A stretch of DNA of 64,000 bases from Bradyrhizobium sp. AZCC 2176 (GCF_036924645.1 NZ_JAZHRX010000001.1:3286001-3350000); one strand, 5' to 3'; counted from the stretch's first letter, positions 22,141-30,665 are shown. Translations and numbers: made by a program. Notes: a model not told the origin generated them from the sequence alone.

Positions 22141-22172
22141 ATGGTTAATGAGGCGTGTGTAAATTGCCTTAA
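22141..22172 (-). promoter_or_regulatory. Candidate CtrA-type binding sites upstream of cpaB
   Basis: On the minus strand the cpaA-cpaB gap holds TTAACCAT (22148-22141) and TTAAGGCAATTTAC (22172-22159). They resemble the alphaproteobacterial CtrA half-site and the TTAA-N-TTAA double site (spacer here six with TTAC). CtrA controls pilus genes in Caulobacter. The sites lie about 75-105 bases before the cpaB start. Suggestive only. Confidence 0.35.
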
Positions 22173-22193
22173 CGGAAAGTTAGCGGCGTTGGA

Positions 22194-22718
22194 TCAGCGC
22201 ATGGCGAGGTGCGCGAGGTCGATCGCCTTGATCCATGCGGTCTCCGGATAGACGGTCAGCGCGCCGAGGGCGAGCGCGATGCCGTAGGGGATTCCGCTTT
22301 GCTTGTCGTGCAGCCGGTCCAGCCAGACCTGTCTCGAAAGCGGGTAGGGCAGCGGCCACTGCCGGAACTGCAGCAGCAACAGCGTCAGTGCCCCGCCGAA
22401 CAGCGACGCGTAGACCAGAAAATTCAGAAGCTGGTCGAAACCCAACCAGAGCGCCACGCTGGCCGCGACCTTGGCATCGCCGCCGCCGACCCACCCCATC
22501 GCGAAGCAGGCAAAAGCCACCACCAGAACGGCGGCGCCGGCGCCGAAATGCATGAGCATGTCGTGCAGGCCCATGCCGCCCAGCACCGCGAGCAGCACAA
22601 AGCCGGCGATCAGCGCCAGCGACACCCGGTTCGAAATCGTCATCGTGAACAGGTCGCTCGCGGCTGCGAACGCCATCAGAGCCGGAAACAGCAGGAGGCG
22701 GGCAATATCGAGAATCAT
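22194..22718 (-). CDS. cpaA: Prepilin peptidase CpaA/TadV
   Basis: Inner-membrane aspartyl protease that cleaves Flp prepilins and TadE-type pseudopilins, 174 residues with about four to five helices. The two catalytic Asp residues are visible: Asp22 (AASDLFTMTISN) and Asp81 in the GxGD motif (VGGGD at 77-81). It lacks the N-terminal methylase domain of PilD, as expected for the short A24 peptidases of Tad systems. It lies between flp and cpaB, transcribed in the same direction. Confidence 0.93.
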   Translation of the reverse strand: MILDIARLLLFPALMAFAAASDLFTMTISNRVSLALIAGFVLLAVLGGMGLHDMLMHFGAGAAVLVVAFACFAMGWVGGGDAKVAASVALWLGFDQLLNFLVYASLFGGALTLLLLQFRQWPLPYPLSRQVWLDRLHDKQSGIPYGIALALGALTVYPETAWIKAIDLAHLAMR

Positions 22719-22867
22719 GAATTTTCACACACCCTGCGGTTAGCCCGGGGTCCAGGCTCTGGCCGAGCCTAGCCACGAGAAATGAACAATCGGGAAACGC
22801 CGGAATGTCGCGGCTCGTGCCACATCCGGCGGCTTGCTAGATCCAGCGCACGCCTGCCAAAACGAAT

Positions 22868-22893
22868 AAAGGCCCCGGCTTGCCGGGGCCTTT
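22868..22893 (-). terminator. Intrinsic terminator after flp
   Basis: A 9-bp GC stem (22871-22879 with 22882-22890), extended to 12 bp by flanking A/T pairs, lies 24 bases after the flp stop. T-richness on both sides makes it usable in either direction; on the minus strand it would end the abundant short flp transcript and so limit read-through into cpaA. Confidence 0.8.
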
Positions 22894-22916
22894 TGACGCT
22901 TGCTCGCAACCGTCGC

Positions 22917-23081
22917 TTATTTCAGGTCGGTCGAGATCGTACTGAAGGCCGTGCTCAGCTTGGTGCCGATGCCGTTGACGATGCCGATGATTGCGACCGA
23001 GATGCCGGCAGCGATCAGACCGTATTCGATGGCGGTGGCGCCGGACTCATCCTTCACGAAACGCAAAACGAGATTCTTCAT
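22917..23081 (-). CDS. flp: Flp family type IVb pilin
   Basis: The major pilin of the Tad pilus, a 54-residue prepilin. A short basic leader ends at Gly (VKDESG) and is followed by the processing site and the Flp motif ATAIEYGLIAAGISVAIIG, with the Glu and Tyr conserved in Flp pilins. CpaA should cut after that Gly. The ATG at 23081 has AGGAGC eight bases upstream; the frame extends further but has no supporting signal. A hairpin terminator follows immediately, so flp is probably its own high-level transcript. Confidence 0.95.
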   Translation of the reverse strand: MKNLVLRFVKDESGATAIEYGLIAAGISVAIIGIVNGIGTKLSTAFSTISTDLK

Positions 23082-23391
23082 AGATGATAGCTCCTGTGTA
23101 GACACGTGGCTGGTCGGACTTAAGTTTGGTCTGGCCGGCGTTCTCAGCACCGTGACCATGGCGTCACCCTAGGGTGCGACAATTTCGGCGCAGTTAATTC
23201 GACCGTGCAAAAATGCCTGGAACTTGCAGTTCTTGAGCACAGTAAACACTGCATTAAGGCGCTCGATAAAATGCAAGCTGCGACTGCGGGGTCGTTCGTC
23301 GCGATCGCGCAGTGTCGAGCGACTCCTTTGATTCACGGCCCCTTAAGCGCGAGCGGATACCCCTTGTGGTCCCCGATCGAACGAGGCCGTC
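23082..23391. other. Intergenic region between divergent flp and the desaturase fragment
   Basis: About 310 bp with no supportable gene. It must hold the flp promoter on the minus strand. A 12-bp palindrome (23165-23176) lies about 85 bases before the flp ATG and could be an operator. A frame from GTG 23205 runs into the downstream membrane-protein gene, but its translation is unlike protein and overlaps the desaturase fragment out of frame. Confidence 0.5.
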
Positions 23392-23601
23392 ATGTCCGGT
23401 TTGCCAATGGAAGTCAGCGAGGTGATAGACGAGACGATGGCGAACGTCGTTCCGGTCACGATCGCGCTCGCCCTCGTGTTTACGGCACTCTCGCATTTCT
23501 GGGCCTGCAATCCCGCCAAGCTTCGGTGGCGCAAGCGCGAGTTCATCACCGCCATCTGTTACTGGTTCTTCGAGCCGGTGTTTTGCGGGCTGATGGCATG
23601 A
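23392..23601 (+). pseudogene. Truncated N-terminal copy of the sterol-desaturase gene
   Basis: A 69-codon frame whose residues about 4-60 closely match the N-terminus of the intact desaturase starting at 25106: both contain PVTIALAL, LSHFWACNP, WRKRE and ICYWF, and the DNA is identical over 24 bases around 23489-23512. Similarity stops after CYWF, where the fragment reads a few unrelated residues and ends. None of the catalytic histidine clusters is present, so it cannot be an active enzyme. The TGA overlaps the ATG of the next gene (ATGA), so translation of the fragment may feed translation of that gene. Remnant of a duplication, or a retained leader peptide. Confidence 0.75.
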
Positions 23602-25043
23602 ATACAATTATTGCAGCCGCTTCCAATGCGAAGCCCGCCATCCTCGGCCAGGTACCTGCATGGCTATGGGTCGGCATCGGTGTCTACGCGCTGCTATTGA
23701 GCAATGGCGGCATGCTCCTGAACGATTCCGATACCTACTGGCAGATCACCGTGGGTCAGTGGATCCTCGATCACCACGCCTTGCCGCGCACCGACATCTA
23801 TTCCTTCACCAAGGCCGGAGAGCCATGGACATCGTCGTCCTGGCTGGCGCAGGTACTCTATGCGGTAAGCTACAATCTGGCGGGCTGGATCGGGCCGGTG
23901 GTTCTCGCCTCGACCTGCATCGCCGTGACATTCGCCTTGTTCACTCATATTCTCAGCCGCCGTGTTCCCGCAACCTATGCGTTCGCCGTCGCGATGATGG
24001 CGCTGGCGCTTTCGATGGGGCATTTTCTGGCGCGGCCGCATGTGCTGGCCCTGCCGATCATGCTTGCGTGGGCGAACGGGCTGATGTCGGCGAGCGAGCG
24101 CGGCCAGGCGCCGTCGCCATGGCTGCTCTCGTTGATCGCGTTGTGGGCGAACCTGCACGGCGGATTCGTGTTTGGCCTGGTGCTGGTCGGCGCGTTCGCG
24201 CTCGATGCACTGTGGAATGCCGATCGGGCGCAGCAAAAGCCATTGGTGCTGCGCTGGGCGGCGTTCGGCATCGGCGCGTTGGCGGCCTGCTGCGCCACGC
24301 CCTACGGCTGGGGATCGATCCTCGCCGCACGCAAGATTCTCGATCTCGGCGAACTCCTGCATCTGATCTATGAATGGACGCCGGCGGACTTCAGCAAGTT
24401 CGGCGAGTTCGAGATGGCGATCCTCACGCTGATCGCCGGCGCGCTTTACGGCGGCGTCAAACTGTCGCCGCCGCGGATCGCGCTGGTGCTGGGCCTTTTG
24501 CACATGGCGCTGTCGCATGTCAGGAATTTCGAGATCTTCGCATTGCTGCTGCCGATCGTGGTGCTCGCGCCGGTGGCGTCGCAGTTCGCGCTGCGGCCGG
24601 CTTGGCACGCCCGCGTCCCGATGGCTGTGATGGCGGCAGTAATGGTCCTGCTCGGCGGCTCGACATGGCTGCTCGCGGCCAACGCCACGTTTGCACCGCG
24701 CGAAAGCCAGTCGCCTTCCGCGGCCGTCGATGCGCTGAAGGCGCATAATCCGAAGCGGGTTCTCAACGACCTTCCGTTCGGCGGCTATCTGATCTGGCGG
24801 CAGATTCCCGTATTCGTCGACGGACGCGCCGAACTCTACGGCGAAGCGTTCGAGATGGCCTATTACCGTGCGCTCAAGCTCAAGGACGTCAACCAGTTTC
24901 TCGACATTCTCAAGAAATGGGACATCGACGCCGTGCTGCTGACGCCGTCTACGCCTGCGGTCGGCCTGCTCGATCATATTGGCGGCTGGCGGCGCGCCTA
25001 CGCCGATGAGAATGCGGTGCTGCACCTTCGCACGGCCAACTGA
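23598..25043 (+). CDS. Polytopic membrane protein, GT-C-like
   Basis: A 481-residue integral membrane protein with about ten or eleven predicted helices. The first periplasmic loop has an acidic motif (NDSDTYW at 42-48), LPRTDIYSFT at 62-71 and PWTSSSWLAQ at 76-85. This layout resembles GT-C-fold lipid-linked glycosyltransferases, but I do not recognise a defined family. The soluble C-terminal part includes DLPFGGYLIWRQIPVFVDGRAELYG. ATG 23598 overlaps the stop of the desaturase fragment by four bases; no good Shine-Dalgarno is visible, consistent with coupling. Followed after 62 bases by the intact desaturase, so a joint role in envelope lipid or glycan modification is possible. Confidence 0.75.
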   Translation: MNTIIAAASNAKPAILGQVPAWLWVGIGVYALLLSNGGMLLNDSDTYWQITVGQWILDHHALPRTDIYSFTKAGEPWTSSSWLAQVLYAVSYNLAGWIGPVVLASTCIAVTFALFTHILSRRVPATYAFAVAMMALALSMGHFLARPHVLALPIMLAWANGLMSASERGQAPSPWLLSLIALWANLHGGFVFGLVLVGAFALDALWNADRAQQKPLVLRWAAFGIGALAACCATPYGWGSILAARKILDLGELLHLIYEWTPADFSKFGEFEMAILTLIAGALYGGVKLSPPRIALVLGLLHMALSHVRNFEIFALLLPIVVLAPVASQFALRPAWHARVPMAVMAAVMVLLGGSTWLLAANATFAPRESQSPSAAVDALKAHNPKRVLNDLPFGGYLIWRQIPVFVDGRAELYGEAFEMAYYRALKLKDVNQFLDILKKWDIDAVLLTPSTPAVGLLDHIGGWRRAYADENAVLHLRTAN

Positions 25044-25105
25044 TCCGGCCGATCTTTTGGGGACTCCAACTGGCGGGCGAGCGGGGATTCTGCTACGCGG
25101 GCCGG

Positions 25106-25933
25106 ATGAACCTGCCGATCGAAGTCGTCGAGATGCTGGGCCAGACGATGGCCAAGGTGGTGCCGGTCACGATCGCGCTGGCGCTATTGTTCTCGATGCT
25201 TTCGCATTTCTGGGCCTGCAATCCCGGTAAGCCCTGGTGGCGCAAGCGCGAACTCGTCACCGACATCTGCTACTGGTTCCTGGTGCCGCTGTTCGCGCGC
25301 GTGTTCCGCATCGCCCTGTTGGTGCTCGGCGCCGCGCTGGTGTTCGGAATTCGCGACGCCGACGAGCTGATCGCCTTCTACGACAACGGCCACGGCCCGT
25401 TGTCGAGGCTGCCGTTGTGGCTGCAGGCGATCCTGTTTCTGGTCGCAACCGACTTCATGATGTACTGGCTGCACCGCATGTTTCATGGCGGCGGGTTCTG
25501 GAAATACCACGCCATTCACCATTCGTCGGAGGATGTCGACTGGATCTCGGCGGCGCGCTTTCACCCCGTCAACCTGCTGCTAGGTACCATCGGGGTCGAC
25601 GTCGCGCTGCTGATGGCCGGCATTTCGCCGGGCGTGATGCTCTGGCTCGGCCCGTTCAACATCTTCCTTTCGGCGTTCGTTCACGCCAACCTCAACTGGA
25701 CCCTCGGACCGTTCAAATACGTCGTGGCGACGCCGGTGTTTCACCGTTGGCACCACACCGCGCGCGAAGAAGGCGGCGACAGCAATTTCGCGGGCACCTT
25801 TCCGCTCTGGGACATCCTGTTCGGGACCTTCCGGATGCCATCGGATCGCCTGCCGGAGCAGTACGGCGTGGACGATCAGCCCTCGTTCCCGCGGGAGATC
25901 ATTGGGCAACTGGCTTACCCATTCCGCAAATAG
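25106..25933 (+). CDS. Sterol desaturase / fatty acid hydroxylase family protein
   Basis: A 275-residue membrane-bound di-iron enzyme of the fatty acid hydroxylase superfamily. The histidine clusters that bind the metal are all present: HRMFH at 123-127, HAIHH at 135-139, His193 and HRWHH at 213-217. About four or five membrane segments lie before and between them. Substrate unknown; relatives act on sterols, carotenoids, hopanoids or fatty acids. The first about 60 codons exist in a second, truncated copy at 23392. It sits within the tad pilus region but has no known pilus role. Confidence 0.85.
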   Translation: MNLPIEVVEMLGQTMAKVVPVTIALALLFSMLSHFWACNPGKPWWRKRELVTDICYWFLVPLFARVFRIALLVLGAALVFGIRDADELIAFYDNGHGPLSRLPLWLQAILFLVATDFMMYWLHRMFHGGGFWKYHAIHHSSEDVDWISAARFHPVNLLLGTIGVDVALLMAGISPGVMLWLGPFNIFLSAFVHANLNWTLGPFKYVVATPVFHRWHHTAREEGGDSNFAGTFPLWDILFGTFRMPSDRLPEQYGVDDQPSFPREIIGQLAYPFRK

Positions 25934-26068
25934 GCGGGTCGCGGATTTCTTGCCCCATTGCGGGGCCTATTTGCCCTTTGTTCATGAATTGTCGTCAGAT
26001 TCAGTGTGTCGGGCGCCGGTTCCGCTGCGTATCGCCATTGCCGGCTTGTTGATGCCCCGGGGTAAAGT

Positions 26069-26560
26069 ATGTCGTTCAAGCGTATTCGCGCGCGCGCGCA
26101 TTTTGGATCGTCTCTCGCTGCAGGCCTCCTGCTGTGGCCCGCCGTCTGCCTGGCAGCGCCCGATCCCGACCGAATCGCCGTCTATGTCGACCAGGCAAAG
26201 CTCGTGAAGCTTCCGGCCAAGGTCTCCACCATCGTGGTCGGAAACCCGCTGATTGCGGACGTGACGCTGCAGAGCGGCGGCATCGTCGTCGTCACCGGCA
26301 AGGGCTACGGCGCGACCAATTTCATCGCCATGGACCGCAACGGCGAGGTATTGGTGGACCGCCAGATCCAGGTCGAAGGCCCGACCGATCAGCTTGTCAC
26401 CGTCTACCGCGGCGTCGAGCGCGAGTCCTATAGCTGCATGCCGATCTGCCAGCGCCGGGTTACGCTGGGCGACGGCGAAACCTACTTCAAATCGGCGATC
26501 GACCAGGCCGGTTCTCTCAGCGGCCAAGCCAGCAGCGCCGGGACCAAATCGGCAAACTGA
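26069..26560 (+). CDS. Secretin N-terminal-domain pilus assembly protein
   Basis: A 163-residue exported protein with a signal peptide (about 10-30, ending LAAPD). The rest matches the pilus assembly/secretin N-terminal domain seen at the front of CpaC: DQAKLVKLPAKVSTIVVGNPLIADVTLQ and the TGKGYGATNFIAMDRNG segment. It has no secretin channel domain. A Cys pair (SCMPICQ) lies near 137-142. Such stand-alone proteins sit beside tadE genes in rhizobia and may adapt the secretin to its substrate; that is inference. The next gene is a TadE pseudopilin. Confidence 0.8.
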   Translation: MSFKRIRARAHFGSSLAAGLLLWPAVCLAAPDPDRIAVYVDQAKLVKLPAKVSTIVVGNPLIADVTLQSGGIVVVTGKGYGATNFIAMDRNGEVLVDRQIQVEGPTDQLVTVYRGVERESYSCMPICQRRVTLGDGETYFKSAIDQAGSLSGQASSAGTKSAN

Positions 26561-26561
26561 G

Positions 26562-26600
26562 CTCTTTCGGTTCTGATTCAATCAGAACCGAAACTCTAGT
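26562..26600. repeat. Palindromic intergenic element, family A copy 1
   Basis: A perfect 13-bp stem (26565-26577 with 26581-26593) and 3-base loop, flanked by CTC and CTCTAG. The centre GATTCAATC is shared with the palindrome at 28319-28358, and half of it recurs at about 14185-14205 after tadD. No T-tract follows, so it is more likely a dispersed repeat, possibly doubling as a 3' end, than a simple terminator. Confidence 0.65.
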
Positions 26601-26782
26601 CGGCGTGTCCGGCACATTATCCTGTCCGCGAATCGACCTCGGCCCGCACGAGGCTCGTTTCGAAGAGAGTTAACGTCCGGTTAGCGGGCCGGGCCGCTCT
26701 GCCTCGATTCGACGAAACACTTCCACAATCACTTTCAGGTAGTTCTTGCAGGCGGATAATCGTGCCGTCTGGGGATCTTTCG

Positions 26783-27337
26783 ATGTCATCACCCGCTGCT
26801 GCAACAGTCTCTGTCAGAAATGCACTGTACCGATTTCGCCGCAACCGCCGGGGTTCGGCCGCCGTCGAGTTTGCGCTGATTGCGCCGTTGTTCTTCGGCG
26901 TGCTGTTCGCGATTCTCGAGACGGCGATTATTTTTTTTGCAGGACAGGTTCTGGACCATGGAATGCAGGAAAGCGCGCGGCTGATGCTCACGCATCAAGC
27001 CCAGGACAGCGGCATGGACGAAGCTGCGTTCAAAACGGACCTCTGCAATCGCATCAAGGTGATGTTTAACTGCGACGGCAATCTGGCCAACCTTACTGTG
27101 GATCTGAAGGTCTTTCCCCCGGGCACCGCGATCACGATTACCGCTCCGATCGTCGCTGGAAGCCTGACCGGACCTTTCTCGTATTCTCTCCCGGCAGCCG
27201 GCTCTCCCAACACCGTCGTCATTCGCGCTTTTTATAAATGGCCGCTGTATGTGACGGGATTCGGCTACGACATCGCAAATCTCAACGGCAGACAGCGGCT
27301 GCTCGCTGCGACCGCCGCTTTTCATGTAGAGCCGTGA
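26783..27337 (+). CDS. tadE: TadE-family pseudopilin
   Basis: A 184-residue TadE-like minor pilin. A basic N-terminus (RFRRNRRG) is followed by the prepilin-like processing site and hydrophobic stretch SAAVEFALIAPLFFGVLFAI, with Glu at +5 as required by CpaA-type peptidases. The remainder is a periplasmic domain with two Cys (LCNRIKVMFNC). ATG 26783 has GGGGA about seven bases upstream and is preferred over the GTG at 26762. The next pseudopilin starts four bases after its stop. Confidence 0.88.
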   Translation: MSSPAAATVSVRNALYRFRRNRRGSAAVEFALIAPLFFGVLFAILETAIIFFAGQVLDHGMQESARLMLTHQAQDSGMDEAAFKTDLCNRIKVMFNCDGNLANLTVDLKVFPPGTAITITAPIVAGSLTGPFSYSLPAAGSPNTVVIRAFYKWPLYVTGFGYDIANLNGRQRLLAATAAFHVEP

Positions 27338-27341
27338 TACG

Positions 27342-27977
27342 ATGATGGTATCCCCGATGCAGAAGGTGTCGCTTCGCGTGCGCGGCTTGTTGGATGATCG
27401 CAGCGGCCTCGCCGCGATCGAGTTTGCCATGATCTTTCCGCTGATGGTGGTGATGTTCCTCGGAGTGGTCGAGATTTCGTCGGCCATTGCTGTGGATCGC
27501 AAGGCTACCCAGGTGGCGCGAACGCTTTCCGATCTTACCTCTCAGATGAAGAGCGTGGTGAATGCCGATATCATCAGTTTTGGCGAAACGGCAAAGGCGA
27601 TCATGACACCCTACCCGGCGTCGCCGTTGGTATCCTCGATCACGGAGGTTTACGTCGATAGCGCGACGGGGGTCGCTCGGGTTCAGTGGAGCAAGGGGTT
27701 GACGATCGATACAGGAGGCGTTGTCGCGATCGCGTCGACGCCGCCTCATAATCAGGGTGACATTGTGCCGTTGCCTCCAACTCTCGTCGTGGCCAAGGGG
27801 ACATACGTGATCTGGAGCGAGGTCAGCTACAAGTACACGCCGGCCGTCGGTTATATCCTGGCGAAGGCTGGCAAGACCGTTGAAGATGCCGCCTTCACGC
27901 GTCCGCGCCTGGAGCTCTGCGTTAAATATCGAGCATCCGCTTCGGATCCCCTGCCTCTCAACTGCCCGACGCTGTGA
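27342..27977 (+). CDS. Second TadE/TadF-like pseudopilin
   Basis: A 211-residue TadE-family protein. The N-terminal DDRSG is followed by LAAIEFAMIFPLMVVMFLGV, a prepilin-like cleavage and assembly segment with the conserved Glu. The periplasmic part has a terminal Cys pair (LELCVKY and LPLNCPTL). It is co-transcribed with the preceding TadE (four-base gap). By position it could be called TadF, though sequence alone does not separate TadE from TadF here. Confidence 0.85.
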   Translation: MMVSPMQKVSLRVRGLLDDRSGLAAIEFAMIFPLMVVMFLGVVEISSAIAVDRKATQVARTLSDLTSQMKSVVNADIISFGETAKAIMTPYPASPLVSSITEVYVDSATGVARVQWSKGLTIDTGGVVAIASTPPHNQGDIVPLPPTLVVAKGTYVIWSEVSYKYTPAVGYILAKAGKTVEDAAFTRPRLELCVKYRASASDPLPLNCPTL

Positions 27978-28251
27978 CGGCAGCAGTCTGCGATAACCTT
28001 CGCAACTCGTAGCGTTCACCGCGACCTTCTCCTGGAGGAGGACCGGCGCTGTATTCGTCGGTTGCATTGGTTCAAGCTTCGGTAAGGGCGGGCTCGATCC
28101 GGTGCATCGGAAAGCCGCTTCCGTATGGCAGCACTGTTTTAGCGCGGGGATACGTCCAACTCTCCACTGACCGACACAAGGCGCTTCTGCCCAACGCCAT
28201 CGTGGGGCTTGAGCTGCCCATGATCCGCACCCGCAGGGCCGCGTTAGCGCA

Positions 28252-28300
28252 AGCGGGAACCGGTTTTCGCTTGGGACAAACGCGAAGCGTTCGTCGGGGG
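28252..28300. repeat. Interspersed element, family B copy 1 (aaccggtt type)
   Basis: The stretch around GGGAACCGGTTTTCGCTT and CGCGAAGCGTT corresponds to the widespread Bradyrhizobium-type intergenic motif and, in the opposite orientation, to the element at 43288-43380. It includes short inverted segments. Assignment rests on the shared core and my recollection of such elements, not on a search. Confidence 0.45.
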
Positions 28301-28318
28301 GATCATCCGCCAAGACAT

Positions 28319-28358
28319 TAGATCTTGATCCGATTCAATCCAATCGGATCAAGATCTA
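28319..28358. repeat. Palindromic intergenic element, family A copy 2
   Basis: A perfect 17-bp inverted repeat (28319-28335 with 28342-28358) around a 6-base loop CAATCC. It contains two AGATCT boxes at its ends and shares the GATTCAATC centre with the palindrome at 26562-26600. It is about 350 bases from either neighbouring gene, which argues against being their terminator. Confidence 0.7.
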
Positions 28359-28670
28359 TCGCGTGCGAGCCACGCGGAATTCCTCGATTTAGCGCCTGCT
28401 TGTGCCGGCTACCGAACGGGCAACCGATCTCATCGTAGTCCATCTGGACACCTGCCGCCTTGAGATAGAACCCGAAGAAGGCGCCGGCCTCGTGGGCCAT
28501 CCGTAATTCTGACCGAATTTTAAGGGCCCACGCGGCCAAACAGTCCATTGGAGGTCTGATGGCCGGCCCAAATCAACCCTTGGCGTCTCCGCGGTCCGTC
28601 CAGTGGCCTTGCCGGTCCATGCCATCGACCCGGGCGCAATCACGGTACACCCTTGTGCGCCGATCAATAA

Positions 28671-28696
28671 AAAGCCCCGGATCGCTCCGGGGCTTT
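28671..28696 (-). terminator. Intrinsic terminator of tadG
   Basis: A 10-bp stem (28671-28680 with 28687-28696), loop ATCGCT; on the minus strand it is followed by a run of five T then ATT. It lies 49 bases after the tadG stop and is a convincing rho-independent terminator. Confidence 0.85.
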
Positions 28697-28744
28697 CTGA
28701 GGCTCGGTGTTTACTTCACGGCGCCGCCCGCGCCGCCTTCCAGG

Positions 28745-30442
28745 TCATTGCGTAATATGCGCGGTCTGCAGCGCGTGCTTGAACATGGCGTTCAGCGCCG
28801 TGGTGATATCAGTGGGCGTGTTCGCGGTGTAGAAGTAGCCGGGCGACGCGCATTTCTTCAGGCTGGCCGGAATATACTTAATGTTGTTGTTGGCATAGGT
28901 GTCTTCGTCGCCGGCAAAGGTCGTGACCACGGGTGAAACCGGTTGATAGGGAATATAGAGCACGGAAACGATGACGCCGCGGCCCTTGAGGGTTTCGCAG
29001 GAGGGAACGGTCGCCAGGGTGTTCTGTTTATCAATCGTGGTGGCGCGGTTGCTGCCGTGCCAGCTGCCGTTGGGAACGTCTTTGTATTGGTTGTCTTGTG
29101 CGCCGTCGGTGACGAGGAAGACGTAAGGCTGCGGGGTGGTCGGGGTGCTGCCGTCGCCGACGGTGCCGGTACCGCCGGAGATGAGGTTATTGACCGAAGT
29201 AAGCGCGGTATCGATATGCGTGCCGCCGGAGCCAAGGTTTGAATTCATATTGGTATCAAGCAGCGTGGCCAAGTTTGCGGCCGCATAGTTGATGGTCGAG
29301 GAATTGGTGGGAGAGCCGTTGATGCTGCTGGTCAGCGGAAAATAGGCATAAAGTTTTTGAATGAACGGGTAGAGGCCGATCCGGAACTGGTTGGCAACCT
29401 TCATCTCGGCGTTCGCGGTTTTGAACAATTCGTTCACGGCGTAGCCGACCGCGTCGAGGCGCAACTGGATGCAGTCGTCGGTGCCATCTTTCGGGCAGGA
29501 TGAAACCGCCGGCACGCTGTACGGCAGGCTCTTAGAGTTGCCGGTAATCAGCGAATTCGGCGAGCCGGGGGTAACCGTCGTATTCAGGTCGGGAAGCATC
29601 GCTATCGGCAAGCCAGGAACCTGCTTCTTTACGGAACTGGTCGAAGCCTGGTTGATGAGGTTCTTGAGCGCGGTCTGGCTGAGACGCGAATACACGTAGC
29701 CCATGCAATAATTGTTCGTATTGTATTGCTGTGTATACGAAGTGGTACTGGTGGGGGGATTGGCAGGCGGAGCGGTAGGGGCAGTAACGGGGGGATCGAC
29801 GCACGCGCTCTTTTGCGGCGCAAAATGGCAGGCAAGGGTACAGCTGATGCCGGTGCTGTTGCGGTATTGGACCCAGTTATCCGGGTTGATCGCGCCCAAC
29901 CGCTTCTGCTCGTCGCTCGTCGACGGCAAGCCCATCGAGCCCGAGACGTCCAGCGTCAAATAAAAATCGAGGTACGGCGGCAGCGCGGCGGCTGAGCTCG
30001 AAAGGCCCGTTACCGTCAGTTTCTGAAACCCAAGCACCTTCATGAAGGTCACCGGCACCTCGGCAGTGAACTGGACGCTGGCAGTCAGCTTGATTCCGGT
30101 CTTCGTAACGGAGCTGGTGCGAACCAGGTTTTGGTAGCCCGTGATCCCGCTCATGTTGGCGTCAAAGACATTATTGGCATCGGTAACGCCGGCGGTTACC
30201 GAGCCGTTGCCAGACATCACCGAAGCCGCGAGGAAGCCAGGCGACTTCTGCGCAAGCGCGGCAATGCTCGCGGCATCTGCCGCGGATTGCAGTTTTGCCT
30301 TCATTCTGGTCGCGAGCGAGTAATCCACCGCAGAACCAACGGCCGATATCAGGGGGATCGCCGCGATCCCGAAAATTATCGCGATATTGCCGCGTTGATC
30401 GCGACGGAAACGGGAAAGACACTGCTTAAGACGAAATGGCAC
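28745..30442 (-). CDS. tadG: TadG-like pilus assembly protein with von Willebrand factor A domain
   Basis: A 565-residue protein with a TadE/G-like N-terminus (RFRRDQRGNIAIIFGIAAIPLISAVGSAVDYS, hydrophobic about 19-38) and a large extracytoplasmic VWA domain starting with the MIDAS motif DVSGSMG at 165-171. The VWA domain carries a Pro/Thr/Ser-rich insert and several Cys. Unlike the two TadE proteins, the N-terminal motif lacks Glu at +5, so it may not be processed by CpaA. TadG proteins are thought to help anchor or adhere the pilus. It faces the tadE pair tail to tail across a repeat-rich spacer. Confidence 0.87.
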   Translation of the reverse strand: MPFRLKQCLSRFRRDQRGNIAIIFGIAAIPLISAVGSAVDYSLATRMKAKLQSAADAASIAALAQKSPGFLAASVMSGNGSVTAGVTDANNVFDANMSGITGYQNLVRTSSVTKTGIKLTASVQFTAEVPVTFMKVLGFQKLTVTGLSSSAAALPPYLDFYLTLDVSGSMGLPSTSDEQKRLGAINPDNWVQYRNSTGISCTLACHFAPQKSACVDPPVTAPTAPPANPPTSTTSYTQQYNTNNYCMGYVYSRLSQTALKNLINQASTSSVKKQVPGLPIAMLPDLNTTVTPGSPNSLITGNSKSLPYSVPAVSSCPKDGTDDCIQLRLDAVGYAVNELFKTANAEMKVANQFRIGLYPFIQKLYAYFPLTSSINGSPTNSSTINYAAANLATLLDTNMNSNLGSGGTHIDTALTSVNNLISGGTGTVGDGSTPTTPQPYVFLVTDGAQDNQYKDVPNGSWHGSNRATTIDKQNTLATVPSCETLKGRGVIVSVLYIPYQPVSPVVTTFAGDEDTYANNNIKYIPASLKKCASPGYFYTANTPTDITTALNAMFKHALQTAHITQ

Positions 30443-30665
30443 GACAACGCCCCTTGGCTATCCAAAAGCGCGTGATCGTAGCCTTGGCCTCCCTAAGTGC
30501 CCCTTAATTTGATTGGCGAAAAACAGGCCGATCTCGGATGTGACCGATTTCAGCAACCGTGGTTACGATCTCTTTACTACGTGCGCTCCACTACGTGGGC
30601 TCCGTGAAGGCGCCACGGCTGTGCGTTCTTCGTCGACTCGCTAAATCGCTCGCATCGACCCAATA

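Larger units (their letters stand above)
27978..28670. other. Long intergenic region between the tadE pair and tadG
   Basis: About 690 bp without a gene I can support. Short open frames on both strands lack ribosome-binding sites and protein-like composition. It holds an aaccggttttcgc-type repeat (28252-28300) and a long palindrome (28319-28358), and ends at the tadG terminator. It looks like a repeat-rich spacer, possibly with remnants of a lost gene. Confidence 0.5.

Noticed and set aside
23205-23597. Upstream extension of the polytopic membrane protein
   Set aside because: The extension overlaps the desaturase fragment out of frame; protein-like sequence begins at ATG 23598.
28081-28667. 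Short frames on both strands in the spacer before tadG
   Set aside because: No ribosome sites, no domains, and they run across repeat elements.
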